Source: Clostridium sp. CF012 (GTDB taxonomy: Bacteria; Bacillota; Clostridia; Clostridiales; Clostridiaceae). From it: a stretch of DNA of 64,000 bases. Where the stretch lies: NCBI RefSeq assembly GCF_018861755.1, contig NZ_JAHLEF010000015.1, positions 35,305 to 99,304 of the forward strand, in the 5' to 3' direction. How positions within the stretch are numbered: position 1 is the stretch's first letter; the number at the start of each line of letters is the position of its first letter. The translations under genes were made by a program, and so were the position numbers. The notes beneath the pieces were generated by a model. The model did not search any database. It saw only the letters and a list, made by a program, of their open reading frames with translations, and had not been told where the DNA came from. Positions 1-8,964 of this stretch are shown here, piece after piece.

Positions 1-833
1 GTATTATTATTCCCGAATTTCAGCAGAGGCCTCTTGAAAATATTTACTAATGCATCATTTGTCTTCAAATCTACAACACCATTTATCTGTAATCCTATTA
101 TGCCTTGGAACCTCCTAATGGCAGATGAAGTTTTTTCTCCCATAATTCCATCTTCACAAAGTTTTTTACCATTTGTATCTAATATATTTAATATGTTCAA
201 TTCTTTTTGAACTTTTAACAATTCAGTGCTTATAGATGGTTTGATCTCAGTTTCATTTACGAGGCACCCCGTAAGGCCTTTTACAATTGCATTTGCTATC
301 CTTTCTGCATCAAATCTTTGCATATCCTCTTTAGAATCTACAAATCCACATTCCACAAGTATGGCAGGCATTTTTGTGTTTTTTAGTACATATAAGAAGC
401 CACCATTCTTTACTCCCCTATTAACATAACCTAAGGCTGCTATGGCATCCACAACTCTTTTAGCTATTTCTTTACTCTCTTTTGATATTGCAAATACTTC
501 TGTTCCATGTCCACCACCTGCATTGAAATGAATAGACACATATAAATCCACCTTCTCCTCATTAGCTTTGTTTATTCTTTTATAAAGTGAATTACCTAAA
601 TTAGATGCACCAATAGGAGTGCAGTTCACTACCTCATGCTTAAGTACTTCCAGTTTTTCAATGACGCGAACTCCAACCTGTTTATTTAGCTCATCTTCTT
701 TTCTTATACCCACAGCACCAGCGTCTACAAGTGGGCAATTGTGACCAATATCAATCCCATATTTCAAAATATCCCCCCCTAAGCTTAGGCACATAAAAAT
801 AAATAACAAGCCAGTACACTTGTTTATTTTCAT
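1..833 (-). CDS. N-acetylmuramoyl-L-alanine amidase with peptidoglycan-binding domain (partial)
   Basis: The gene runs off the left edge, so its C-terminus is missing. The reverse translation shows an Amidase_3 zinc amidase: DIGHNCP with the first metal His, then SIHFNAGGGHGTE with a second His, and ILVECGFVDS with the catalytic Glu. A peptidoglycan-binding type 1 domain follows (EDGIMGEKTSSAIRRFQ). It should cleave the amide bond between muramic acid and the stem peptide. Two starts are possible. ATG at 833 adds a hydrophobic stretch that could act as a signal or anchor. TTG at 767 has a GGGGGG stretch just upstream, and the protein would then begin LKYGIDIGHNCP, as in many clostridial amidases without a classical signal. 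I slightly prefer the TTG start but give the outer limit. Confidence 0.85.
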   Translation of the reverse strand, partial: MKINKCTGLLFIFMCLSLGGDILKYGIDIGHNCPLVDAGAVGIRKEDELNKQVGVRVIEKLEVLKHEVVNCTPIGASNLGNSLYKRINKANEEKVDLYVSIHFNAGGGHGTEVFAISKESKEIAKRVVDAIAALGYVNRGVKNGGFLYVLKNTKMPAILVECGFVDSKEDMQRFDAERIANAIVKGLTGCLVNETEIKPSISTELLKVQKELNILNILDTNGKKLCEDGIMGEKTSSAIRRFQGIIGLQINGVVDLKTNDALVNIFKRPLLKFGNNN

Positions 834-962
834 GTTCCTTAAACATTAATTCTTAAAAAATTTATATATCACAATTAAAATATGCTAATGTATCCATATT
901 GTGTAATAAAATATAATTTTGCAACATATTTTATTTACAAGGCAGTAGAAGGATGTGATTAT

Positions 963-1448
963 TTGAGCGTTAAAATAAAGAAATATATTTTAATTATAAT
1001 ATGTATTTTATTCTCTTTAGACCTCTATGGATGTAATAAAAAATTCAATAAAAATATTTTCACAAAAGCTAAGCCAAACAATTATTATTACACGAGTTCA
1101 TTAATGAAGGATTTATCTCTAGAAAAACCAACAGAGCTTTATGCTCTATATATGAATTTTTATAAGAAGAAAGACCTTTCCGTGGAGGATTTATCCACAT
1201 TCACTGAGTTTTTTAATTCATTAAATAATGATAGTTTCACAGAAAAGCCAGCAAATTTGCCACCTAAACCAATCTATAAGATATTTTTAACCTTTAGTGA
1301 AAATAAATATATTATAAATGTCTATAATGAAAATTTCATTTCCATATATCCCTGGGACGGTAGCTATAAAATGGATTACATTGACACAAGTAAAATGTAC
1401 AAAGCTTATAATCTTTATGGCCTATGCAAATACCTTATACCTAAATAA
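963..1448 (+). CDS. Small clostridial lipoprotein (possibly DUF4883-like)
   Basis: This is a predicted lipoprotein of 161 aa if it starts at the TTG at 963, which follows an AGAAGGA ribosome binding site. An upstream ATG at 882 is in frame but lacks a good site and would bury the signal. From the TTG, the N-terminus has the charged run KIKK, a hydrophobic core (YILIIICILFSL) and the lipobox LYGC, so lipidation at Cys and attachment to the outer face of the membrane are expected. The mature part is soluble and rich in Lys, Tyr and Phe, with no catalytic motif I can identify. It may belong to the clostridial DUF4883 lipoproteins, but I am not sure. It is monocistronic and ends in its own terminator. 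Confidence 0.7.
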   Translation: MSVKIKKYILIIICILFSLDLYGCNKKFNKNIFTKAKPNNYYYTSSLMKDLSLEKPTELYALYMNFYKKKDLSVEDLSTFTEFFNSLNNDSFTEKPANLPPKPIYKIFLTFSENKYIINVYNENFISIYPWDGSYKMDYIDTSKMYKAYNLYGLCKYLIPK

Positions 1449-1463
1449 GGTATTTGTTTTTTT
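1428..1463 (+). terminator. Rho-independent terminator overlapping the lipoprotein stop codon
   Basis: A 10-bp stem (AAATACCTTA at 1428-1437 with TAAGGTATTT at 1446-1455) and an 8-nt loop are followed by GTTTTTTT. The 3' arm contains the TAA stop of the lipoprotein gene. Confidence 0.85.
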
Positions 1464-1554
1464 CTAGGATTATTTCGTTATCCTCTATAAATAATCACAT
1501 TATAAGTATATAATTTCTAATATAGATAAGCATATATAAAAAAATAGAAAGGCA

Positions 1555-1627
1555 CATAGCAATAGATGATTGTTATGCACTTAAGATAACTACAAAGGGA
1601 CCTAACATTAATAATTGTTAGGTTCCC
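1555..1627 (+). promoter_or_regulatory. Structured leader with two hairpins upstream of the multidomain gene
   Basis: Hairpin 1 is CATAGCAAT (1555-1563) paired with ATTGTTATG (1569-1577), with a 5-nt loop. Hairpin 2 is GGGACCTAACA (1597-1607) paired with TGTTAGGTTCCC (1616-1627), with one bulged T and an 8-nt loop. Hairpin 2 ends about ten bases before the GAGGAGG ribosome binding site. There is no U-tract, so it is not a simple terminator. It could be an attenuator, a protein-binding site or part of an unrecognised riboswitch. I cannot match it to a known class. Confidence 0.5.
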
Positions 1628-1651
1628 CAGAAAACTAAGAGGAGGCCATGC

Positions 1652-4600
1652 ATGCAAGCTTTAGATTTTAAAGAGATTAATCAAAAAATATCCAGAAAAT
1701 TATTAGGCCCAAATCATTTAAAAAAATATGATATTTCAAAAAATCTTATTGAAAAATTTTTATCCAGCTCATGTTATTTAGAAAACTTAAGAATTATGAT
1801 AGAATGCAAGGATTTTACATGTACACGTACTCTTTTAATTTGTGAAGATGTTATGAGTGAACTATGCAAGGATATATTACCCAAAGATATGCTTAGGTAC
1901 TTATATAATTTTACATTAAACAAGTCCTTTCCAGAGGCTGTAACCATGGTGCTTGGTAGTAATCTAAATTCTGCCTGTGAGCTATATCTATCAGTTCTTA
2001 GAATTGTATGCAATGTGCAAAAAAATTATAGCGATAACACTTGGCAAAGTAACTACGCCATGGATTTTTTACTAGAGGAAGAAATAGATAATTTAGAAAA
2101 TAACGATGAGTATATAAAATTTATTAAAGCTTTTAAAAAAGATTACATCTATGAAATGATGAAACTAAATGGTGAAGTTTTTAAATATAATACCCTTGAT
2201 CATATTTGTGGAGTTCATTACCTTGCATTGCATCTTGCAAGGCAACTTAAGATTAAAAAAATCAAAATAGATCTAGGAAGAGTATCAGGAGCTGCTGCTG
2301 GACATGATGTTGGAAAATATGGTTGCTTCGGTGAAGATCTTAAAAGAGTTCCTCATTTACATTACTATTATACAGATCAATGGTTTAAAAAACATAGTAT
2401 AAATTATATTAGAAATATTGCAATAAATCATTCTACCTGGGATTTGGAACTTGAAAATCTTTCACTAGAATCACTTATATTAATATATTCCGACTTTAGA
2501 GTTAAAAATCTTGAAACTAGCCAAGGTCCAACCATGAACATTTTTCCCCTGGATAAATCCTTCAAGGTTATACTTGATAAATTAGAAAATGTGGATGAAA
2601 AAAAAGAAAAAAGATATAGGAGGGTATATGCTAAACTAAAAGATTTTGAAGATTTTTTAATTAGTATTGGCATTAACACGTCCCTTGAGAGTACTAAAAT
2701 TCCAGTGATTCAGAAAACTCCAATTTATTCTTTAATGCAAGGAGCAGATATTGTTCAAAATCTTAAATATCTTTCTATAAACCATAATATTAACTTAATG
2801 CATATGCTGCGTGATGAATTTTCTTTAGATGAAATATTGGAACAAGCTAGAAGTGAAAAGCATTGGAAAAATTTAAGACAATATATAATGGTATTTGAAG
2901 AATATTCTACCTATTTAACTCAAAAACAAAAGCTACAGACTATGAAGTTTCTCTATGATAATTTGACTCATTCTGAAGATGATATCAGACGACTTTGTGC
3001 TCAGCTTATTGGAGTACTTATTGCTATTTTTGACGAAGACTATAACAAAGAAATTCCTAAAAATGTTAATATGGAAAGTCCCAATATATCAAGTTCAGAC
3101 TTATTTGTGGAATATTTGAATTTGTTACTTTACCCAAGCCACAAAATGATTCCAGATCATAGAACTTGGATGGGTTATAGCACTAAAATTATGGTTAACT
3201 CCTTATTTGAAAATTGCAGGAAAAGTATGCTTATTCACTACAGAAATATTATTCTTAAGTATTATGACGTATCTCGTCTTAGTAATACAGAAACTCAATT
3301 GTTTTTATTAGAAACTTTAAAATATATTCCCATGGAGCCCTATGAAGACAACATGTCCATATTATTTAAATATGTAATTTTAATGACAAACAAAAGAAGC
3401 AGTATTCTAAGACTTTCTGCCTTAGAAGTTATAAACGACTTAATAATCAAGCTTCCAAAATTAAATTATCTAAAGGAGAATTTAATAGGTCAGTTTGCTA
3501 GTTACTATACTAAAAGTAAAATCCCTGCTGAAAATTTACTTAAGCTTAAAATTTTCACATTGCTTAATATAAAAACCTCTATTCCTATTTTTCAGAACTT
3601 TTGTGAGCAAGATTACGCAAAGATACCTGATATATTTTTAAGTAATTTAAAAACAGCAACTGATTGGATAAAAAAGAAAAATCAAATCGATTTATTGTTA
3701 AACTACACCTTAAATAAAGCACCTACAACGGGCCTACATACTGCCATCCATTTTTGCAATTTACTTAAAGTAAGTGCTGTAGAGGGTGTTCGAAGTAAGG
3801 CAGGCATTGCCATACTTAAACTTATGCCAACACTTACACTACCTGAGCGAAATGAAATTTCAATAGAACTTCTTCGGGCACTGGAAATAGAAGGCCATAG
3901 ATTTACTGAGTATATTCCGCCCTATCTTGGTGAAATACTTCTTTGGCTGCAACCTGTGGAGTTAAATGAAATCATTGATGATTTAAAAATAAAAATAAAA
4001 ATAGCCAATGAGAATGTAAAACCGCTTATTCTTAAGACCCTAGGTGTGTGCTTAGCTAATTACCCTAAATATAAAAATAGGTTTATTGAAAAATTAGAGG
4101 ATTATGATAATCGCCTTTTAAATATACTTGGTATACTTTTAAACGGCCTTGGTGATTACAAAATAAAAGTTAAGCAGTCGGCCGTAAGTACCCTTGGAAA
4201 AGATGTTTTTGGTTCTAAAATCCTATCTTTGGAGGAGAAAATTGTTGTATTTAAATTAACGGCAAAAAAAATTCTTACACTAATTACAGAGGATGACGCG
4301 CAGCAATTACTTTTCCTTACAAATTCTGCTGCATTAAATCATATATATAGATTTATATCAGATTTCAGTTTCTTCATAGGTGAAATTAATATACCAATTC
4401 CTTCAAAAACAGCTTTTTTCCCAGGTACCTTTGACCCCTTTTCCCTTAGTCATAAAAACATTGCAAAATCTATAAGAAATTTGGGTTTTGAAGTTTATTT
4501 ATCTGTGGATGAGTTTTCTTGGTCAAAAAAAACCTTGCCAAACTTACTTCGTAAAAATTTGCTAAGTATGTCTATTGCAGATGAATTAAATATTTTTATT

Positions 4601-6514
4601 TATCCAGAAAGCTATCCAACAAATATATCGAATCCAGAGGATTTGAAAGAGTTAAAGAAAAACTTTAAAGAATCTCAGGTTTATTTTGCCTCTGGTAGTG
4701 ATGTTATATTAAATGCTTCTTGCTATAAAAATCCTATAACTGAATTCTCTATACACACTTTCCCACATATAATTTTTGAACGTGGAAAAAACAAACAATT
4801 AGATGAGGCTACGAAAAGAATCCTTGGAGACATTAAATTAATAAATCTTCCCTCTACTTATGCCAGCATTAGCTCTAGTCAAATAAGAAATTATATTGAC
4901 GACAACCGTGATATTTCAAGTTTAATTGATCCGCTCGTTCAACAGTATATTTATGAAAATGGTTTTTATCAAAGAGAACCACAAGATAAGCTTTCCCTGG
5001 CATACCCTCATATAGATATTGAGTTTGCTGAGGAGTTTACTGAAAGCTTTATAAAAAAACTTTCTAATTCCTGTAATGATAAAGAGCTTGTTTTCCAAAT
5101 TTTAACCCAGCTTTCAAAAAAAATCGCCCCAAAACTTGTAATAATTAAAAATATTCAAAATCATGAAATTCTAGGTTTTGCATCAATGCATTGGATTCGT
5201 TCTAATATTTTATACAGTGAATTATATGATGATAAATTATCATCATATATTCGTGAGAATGCTTCTGGTAGAATTATTCTTATTGATTTAATGTATATAA
5301 ACAATAAGGAAAAAAATAAAGAAAAAAACAAACTATTGGAGCAAATACTTATTACAGAGTCTTTAGCTTACGCATTATCCAAAGACTATGAATATGCAAT
5401 TTTCAAACCAATTTTGCAAGAATTATATGATCCCTCTTTAATAGAACTCTTATATTTGCATGGTTTTAAGAAAATTGCTACCACTGATCCTAGCTTAACG
5501 GCCCTTGTGGTAGATATGAATAACCCTTGCGTACTGAATTTAGATTTAGAAAATATTCTTAAAGAACCCTTTAGAAGCAGTCCACGCGTAAAGCAAATTA
5601 TTTATAGTACAAGAAAGCGTTTGCAAAAGGCTATTTCTAATTTGTATCCTGGCGAACTCGTATTATCCTTTGATAGCGATATACTTCATCAGCAAATGAT
5701 AAAAAAGGTTTGCAGTGAGAATAATGTTCCAATTAAAATAAGCCACAATAAACAAAACGGCGAAGCTATGTGTGTACCTTATGGAGATATTTTAGACAGA
5801 TATATAGTTCCCAATACTGTTACTAAATCACTGCATACAGAAAAATTTTTCAACCCTGATATTAAAAAGTTTCATATTGGAGAGTTTCCTTATTACTTAA
5901 ACCTTGAACATCAAATTAAAATGATAAAGTCCTTTAATAGGCCTGTAATACTAGTAGATAATATACTTCATAAAGGTTATAGGATGAAGGCTTTGGACCC
6001 TCTCTTAAAAAAAGAGTCGGTAAATGTATCTAAGATCATTGCTGGAATCTTATCTGGTCGTGGAAAAGATCTAATGGATATGCAGCGCCGGGATGTTGAT
6101 AGTGTTTACTTTATACCCAAGCTTAAACTTTGGTTTAATGAGAATACACTATACCCCTTTATTGGTGGAGATGCTCTTTGGAGGGGTACTTATCCCAAAA
6201 GAAACTTACTTCCTTCCATTAATTTAATACTTCCATATACTTATCCAGTATTTATAAAAAATGCGCCCCCTAAGTGTATATATGAATTATCAAGGGTGTG
6301 TATTGAAAATTCTATAGAGCTTTTAAAAGTTTTAGAAAATGAATATCATCTTTTATATACTCGTAATTTAACTTTAGCTTCCTTAGGTGAAGTTTTTACT
6401 ATTCCGCGTTGCCCTGATATTGGACGTGATATGCAATATGATTTAAATATATCTCCCTCACACTACCTAGAAAACGATTTACAACAATTACGTAGGCTCG
6501 ATAATATATTATAA
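1652..6514 (+). CDS. Multidomain protein: HD, helical repeats, NadD-like nucleotidyltransferase, GNAT-like, phosphoribosyltransferase-like
   Basis: This is a 1620-aa cytosolic protein. The ATG at 1652 follows GAGGAGG. Domains in order: a helical N-terminus; an HD domain at about 180-290 (LDHICGVHYL, AAAGHDVGKYG, NHSTWDLE); a long alpha-helical region at about 300-915 that looks like HEAT/armadillo repeats; a cytidylyltransferase-fold domain at about 920-1095 with FPGTFDPFSLSH and ISSSQIRNYI, the latter typical of NadD-type adenylyltransferases; a GNAT-like segment at about 1110-1290; and a C-terminal domain whose PVILVDNILHKGYR (about 1430) resembles the PRPP-binding loop of phosphoribosyltransferases. 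The HxGH nucleotide-binding motif is SLSH here, so the first His is replaced. The set suggests nucleotide or nucleotide-like ligand metabolism, but the substrate is unknown. It is first in a three-gene operon. The domain calls come from motifs seen by eye; those for GNAT and HEAT are the weakest. Confidence 0.8.
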   Translation: MQALDFKEINQKISRKLLGPNHLKKYDISKNLIEKFLSSSCYLENLRIMIECKDFTCTRTLLICEDVMSELCKDILPKDMLRYLYNFTLNKSFPEAVTMVLGSNLNSACELYLSVLRIVCNVQKNYSDNTWQSNYAMDFLLEEEIDNLENNDEYIKFIKAFKKDYIYEMMKLNGEVFKYNTLDHICGVHYLALHLARQLKIKKIKIDLGRVSGAAAGHDVGKYGCFGEDLKRVPHLHYYYTDQWFKKHSINYIRNIAINHSTWDLELENLSLESLILIYSDFRVKNLETSQGPTMNIFPLDKSFKVILDKLENVDEKKEKRYRRVYAKLKDFEDFLISIGINTSLESTKIPVIQKTPIYSLMQGADIVQNLKYLSINHNINLMHMLRDEFSLDEILEQARSEKHWKNLRQYIMVFEEYSTYLTQKQKLQTMKFLYDNLTHSEDDIRRLCAQLIGVLIAIFDEDYNKEIPKNVNMESPNISSSDLFVEYLNLLLYPSHKMIPDHRTWMGYSTKIMVNSLFENCRKSMLIHYRNIILKYYDVSRLSNTETQLFLLETLKYIPMEPYEDNMSILFKYVILMTNKRSSILRLSALEVINDLIIKLPKLNYLKENLIGQFASYYTKSKIPAENLLKLKIFTLLNIKTSIPIFQNFCEQDYAKIPDIFLSNLKTATDWIKKKNQIDLLLNYTLNKAPTTGLHTAIHFCNLLKVSAVEGVRSKAGIAILKLMPTLTLPERNEISIELLRALEIEGHRFTEYIPPYLGEILLWLQPVELNEIIDDLKIKIKIANENVKPLILKTLGVCLANYPKYKNRFIEKLEDYDNRLLNILGILLNGLGDYKIKVKQSAVSTLGKDVFGSKILSLEEKIVVFKLTAKKILTLITEDDAQQLLFLTNSAALNHIYRFISDFSFFIGEINIPIPSKTAFFPGTFDPFSLSHKNIAKSIRNLGFEVYLSVDEFSWSKKTLPNLLRKNLLSMSIADELNIFIYPESYPTNISNPEDLKELKKNFKESQVYFASGSDVILNASCYKNPITEFSIHTFPHIIFERGKNKQLDEATKRILGDIKLINLPSTYASISSSQIRNYIDDNRDISSLIDPLVQQYIYENGFYQREPQDKLSLAYPHIDIEFAEEFTESFIKKLSNSCNDKELVFQILTQLSKKIAPKLVIIKNIQNHEILGFASMHWIRSNILYSELYDDKLSSYIRENASGRIILIDLMYINNKEKNKEKNKLLEQILITESLAYALSKDYEYAIFKPILQELYDPSLIELLYLHGFKKIATTDPSLTALVVDMNNPCVLNLDLENILKEPFRSSPRVKQIIYSTRKRLQKAISNLYPGELVLSFDSDILHQQMIKKVCSENNVPIKISHNKQNGEAMCVPYGDILDRYIVPNTVTKSLHTEKFFNPDIKKFHIGEFPYYLNLEHQIKMIKSFNRPVILVDNILHKGYRMKALDPLLKKESVNVSKIIAGILSGRGKDLMDMQRRDVDSVYFIPKLKLWFNENTLYPFIGGDALWRGTYPKRNLLPSINLILPYTYPVFIKNAPPKCIYELSRVCIENSIELLKVLENEYHLLYTRNLTLASLGEVFTIPRCPDIGRDMQYDLNISPSHYLENDLQQLRRLDNIL

Positions 6515-6559
6515 TTTATTGTAATAAACCTAAGAATAAATAAAAAGAGGTGCTTTAGA

Positions 6560-7804
6560 ATGTTTTACTATATCTATAATGAAAAACTGTTGATTTCCCA
6601 GGAGGAATATCTGGATCTTGGACTTATATCCGAAAGTGAAGCAGAAAAATATACGGGAATGATATATGCTCTTAATAAGCTTAGCCCAGAACGCGCGCGA
6701 AGGAGCTTCTCTGTTTCCCATGAGAATTTTCTCTTTTTAGAACATGAAAATTTGAATTTACTTTTGAAGCCTACAGTATCTACTTTGATAGTGCCCCAGT
6801 GGATAAAAGTCGCTATGGAGGGTAATCGCGTTACCGCTTTGAATACTTTGTATCCTAATTGGGAACAGGTATTAACATATAATGAACCTACTAAATGGAG
6901 AATAAATGTGGTGGGACTAGGTGATGTTGGTGGCACTTTACTTACAGGTTTAAGACTTTTAGGAGTGGATAAGATTCAGAGTTTAGGACTTTATGATAGA
7001 GATATAAATCGCAATGAACGCTACAAATACGAGCTTAATCAAATTCTTTCACCAGACATGAAGGAGTCTTCTATAAAAATAATCTCCTTGAAGGAGGATG
7101 AAGTCTTTGACTGTGATATGTTTGTATTTTGCGTATCCGTCGGAGTTCCTCAGGTGGGCAAAGAGTCTATAGATGTTCGACTAGTACAGTTTGAAGGCAA
7201 TGCTAAAATACTTTCCCACTATGCCACCCTTGCAAGAGAAAAAACCTTTAAGGGTATATTTGCTGTAGTATCAGATCCAGTGGATTTACTTTGCAAAAGT
7301 GCATTTATTAAAAGTAATACGGGTATTGATGGGAATATGGACTTTATGGGTCTAGCTCCAGAACAAATTAGAGGTTATGGCTTAGGGGTTATGAATGCTA
7401 GGGCCTGCTATTATGCCTCGCAGCAGGAGGCTACAAAACATTATATGCATGAAGGCAGAGCTTTTGGGCCCCATGGAGAGGGACTCATCATAGCAGACAG
7501 TGTTATAAACTACAATGAGGTACTTTCAGATGCGTTAACTCATAGTACTAAGACTGCTAACTTAGAAGTTCGCTCTACAGGCTTTAAACCCTATATTGCT
7601 CCTGCTCTTTCTTCTGGCACACTATCAATACTTGCCACTATTAGTTCCCAGTGGCACTACAGTGCTACCTTTATCGGTGGTACTTTTATGGGTTGTAAAA
7701 ATAGACTTGTTCCTGCTGGCACAGAACTTGAAACCTTGGACCTAAATGAAGCACTACTCCGCAAACTAAATTCAACCTATAAACTTCTTAGCGAATCTCT
7801 TTGA
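6560..7804 (+). CDS. Lactate/malate dehydrogenase-like NAD-binding protein
   Basis: This is a 414-aa protein. ATG 6560 follows AAAGAGGTG. Residues 1-110 form an N-terminal extension not found in ordinary lactate dehydrogenases. From about residue 115 there is a Rossmann fold with the dinucleotide motif VVGLGDVGGTLLTGL. Further on come SDPVDLLC, the position of the NPVD segment of LDH/MDH, and FGPHGEG, the likely counterpart of the GEHGD active-site loop with the catalytic His. An NAD-dependent 2-hydroxyacid or related alcohol oxidation is therefore plausible. The substrate is unknown, and both the extension and the neighbours argue against plain lactate dehydrogenase. It lies 45 nt after the multidomain gene and 33 nt before the reductase gene, so all three are probably cotranscribed. 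Confidence 0.75.
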   Translation: MFYYIYNEKLLISQEEYLDLGLISESEAEKYTGMIYALNKLSPERARRSFSVSHENFLFLEHENLNLLLKPTVSTLIVPQWIKVAMEGNRVTALNTLYPNWEQVLTYNEPTKWRINVVGLGDVGGTLLTGLRLLGVDKIQSLGLYDRDINRNERYKYELNQILSPDMKESSIKIISLKEDEVFDCDMFVFCVSVGVPQVGKESIDVRLVQFEGNAKILSHYATLAREKTFKGIFAVVSDPVDLLCKSAFIKSNTGIDGNMDFMGLAPEQIRGYGLGVMNARACYYASQQEATKHYMHEGRAFGPHGEGLIIADSVINYNEVLSDALTHSTKTANLEVRSTGFKPYIAPALSSGTLSILATISSQWHYSATFIGGTFMGCKNRLVPAGTELETLDLNEALLRKLNSTYKLLSESL

Positions 7805-7837
7805 TTTACTAAGGAGGAATATAAAAAGGGGGTTTTT

Positions 7838-8890
7838 ATGAAGGATTTATTTATAATTGTACCAAGTAAAAATATATCTCCCATGCTTTCAGAAATGATA
7901 TCAACGGTTACTCGTTATAGTAATTGTACTTTAGTGGAGGATTCTAACAATATTCCTAACCTTCAAAATAAAAAAATATTCTTTGCTTCTGAAAGCACAG
8001 ATATTAGTTGTGATATCTCAATGCTTGAATTCTTCTCAAAATTATATGAAAAAGGTAATGAATGTCTTTCAGGCTCCGCTGCCGCAATCCTTGTTCATAG
8101 TAGTACAGAACATGGTACGAAACGTACAAGTCAAGATATTATTTATCTTGCGAACAACTTAGGCTGCCGCTTCATAGGTCATAGTGTAGTTGAAGCTACT
8201 TCAACCCTTCGAAATTTTCTCACTTGGCAAAAACTTTTGAATTTACCGTTAGAAGAAATTTGTTTGAATCTGTGCTCTAGACTTAGAAACAGATTATTAG
8301 AATATAATCCAATTACCATAAATAATCCTAGAATATTAGTGCTATACTCAAGTCCAAATAAAACGTCTAATACTTTAGATTTATGGCATATGACCTCAGC
8401 GCATCTGGCGCAATGCAATATTAAAGAACTGCAAATAGAAAATGGAGAAGTTTTAGACTGTAAAGGCTGCTCATATAAATTATGTACTCATTTCGGCACA
8501 CAAAATAAATGCTTTTATGGAGGTGTTATGGTAGATGATGTCCTTCCCTCCATTGAGAAATCTGATGCAATAATATGGCTATGCCCTAACTATAATGATG
8601 CAATAGCTTCAAATTTAACAGCTGTAATAAACAGGCTTACAGTTCTATATCGAAAGATAGCTTTTTACGATAAAAATATCTTTGCAGTGGTAGTATCCGG
8701 TAGTTCTGGAAGTGATTCTATTAGTAAGCAATTAATTGGGGCCTTAAATGTAAACAAGGGCTTTCCTTTGCCACCATATTTTTCTATAATGGCAATTGCT
8801 AATGACCCTGGTGATATTTTTAAGGTTCCGCAAATTCACGAACTAGCTAAAGATTTTGCCGTGAATATTAAAAGTGAAATAAAAGCTTAA
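7838..8890 (+). CDS. Flavodoxin-fold NAD(P)H-dependent oxidoreductase-like protein
   Basis: This is a 350-aa protein in two parts. Residues 1-160 form an alpha/beta domain without a clear family motif. Residues 165-350 resemble NADPH-dependent FMN reductases: ILVLYSSPNKTSNT has the phosphate-binding layout of an FMN site, followed by the cysteine cluster CKGCSYKLC and a further Cys, then a segment like SDAIIWLCPNYNDAIASNL, the usual position of the flavin-contacting loop. It probably binds FMN and transfers electrons to an unknown substrate. The start has two purine-rich sites (AAGGAGG and AAGGGGG) upstream of ATG 7838. It is last in the operon with the multidomain protein and the dehydrogenase-like protein, which suggests a redox step in the same pathway. 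Confidence 0.72.
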   Translation: MKDLFIIVPSKNISPMLSEMISTVTRYSNCTLVEDSNNIPNLQNKKIFFASESTDISCDISMLEFFSKLYEKGNECLSGSAAAILVHSSTEHGTKRTSQDIIYLANNLGCRFIGHSVVEATSTLRNFLTWQKLLNLPLEEICLNLCSRLRNRLLEYNPITINNPRILVLYSSPNKTSNTLDLWHMTSAHLAQCNIKELQIENGEVLDCKGCSYKLCTHFGTQNKCFYGGVMVDDVLPSIEKSDAIIWLCPNYNDAIASNLTAVINRLTVLYRKIAFYDKNIFAVVVSGSSGSDSISKQLIGALNVNKGFPLPPYFSIMAIANDPGDIFKVPQIHELAKDFAVNIKSEIKA

Positions 8891-8895
8891 TATAT

Positions 8896-8921
8896 CTATT
8901 TTTTAGGATTCTAAAAAATAG
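8896..8921. terminator. Perfect 11-bp palindrome after the reductase gene
   Basis: CTATTTTTTAG (8896-8906) pairs perfectly with CTAAAAAATAG (8911-8921) around GATT. On the minus strand the T-run lies directly after the next hairpin and serves as its U-tract. On its own it is AT-rich and weak. Confidence 0.4.
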
Positions 8922-8960
8922 ACGAGGCCAGTATATTTTAGACTATACTGGCCTCGTTTA
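8922..8960. terminator. Bidirectional terminator between the 1.6-8.9 kb operon and the folate operon
   Basis: ACGAGGCCAGTATA (8922-8935) pairs with TATACTGGCCTCGT (8944-8957), a perfect 14-bp stem. On the minus strand it is followed by CTATTTTTTAG, a good U-tract for ending the pab/fol operon. On the plus strand only TTTATT follows. Confidence 0.85.
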
Positions 8961-8964
8961 TTAA

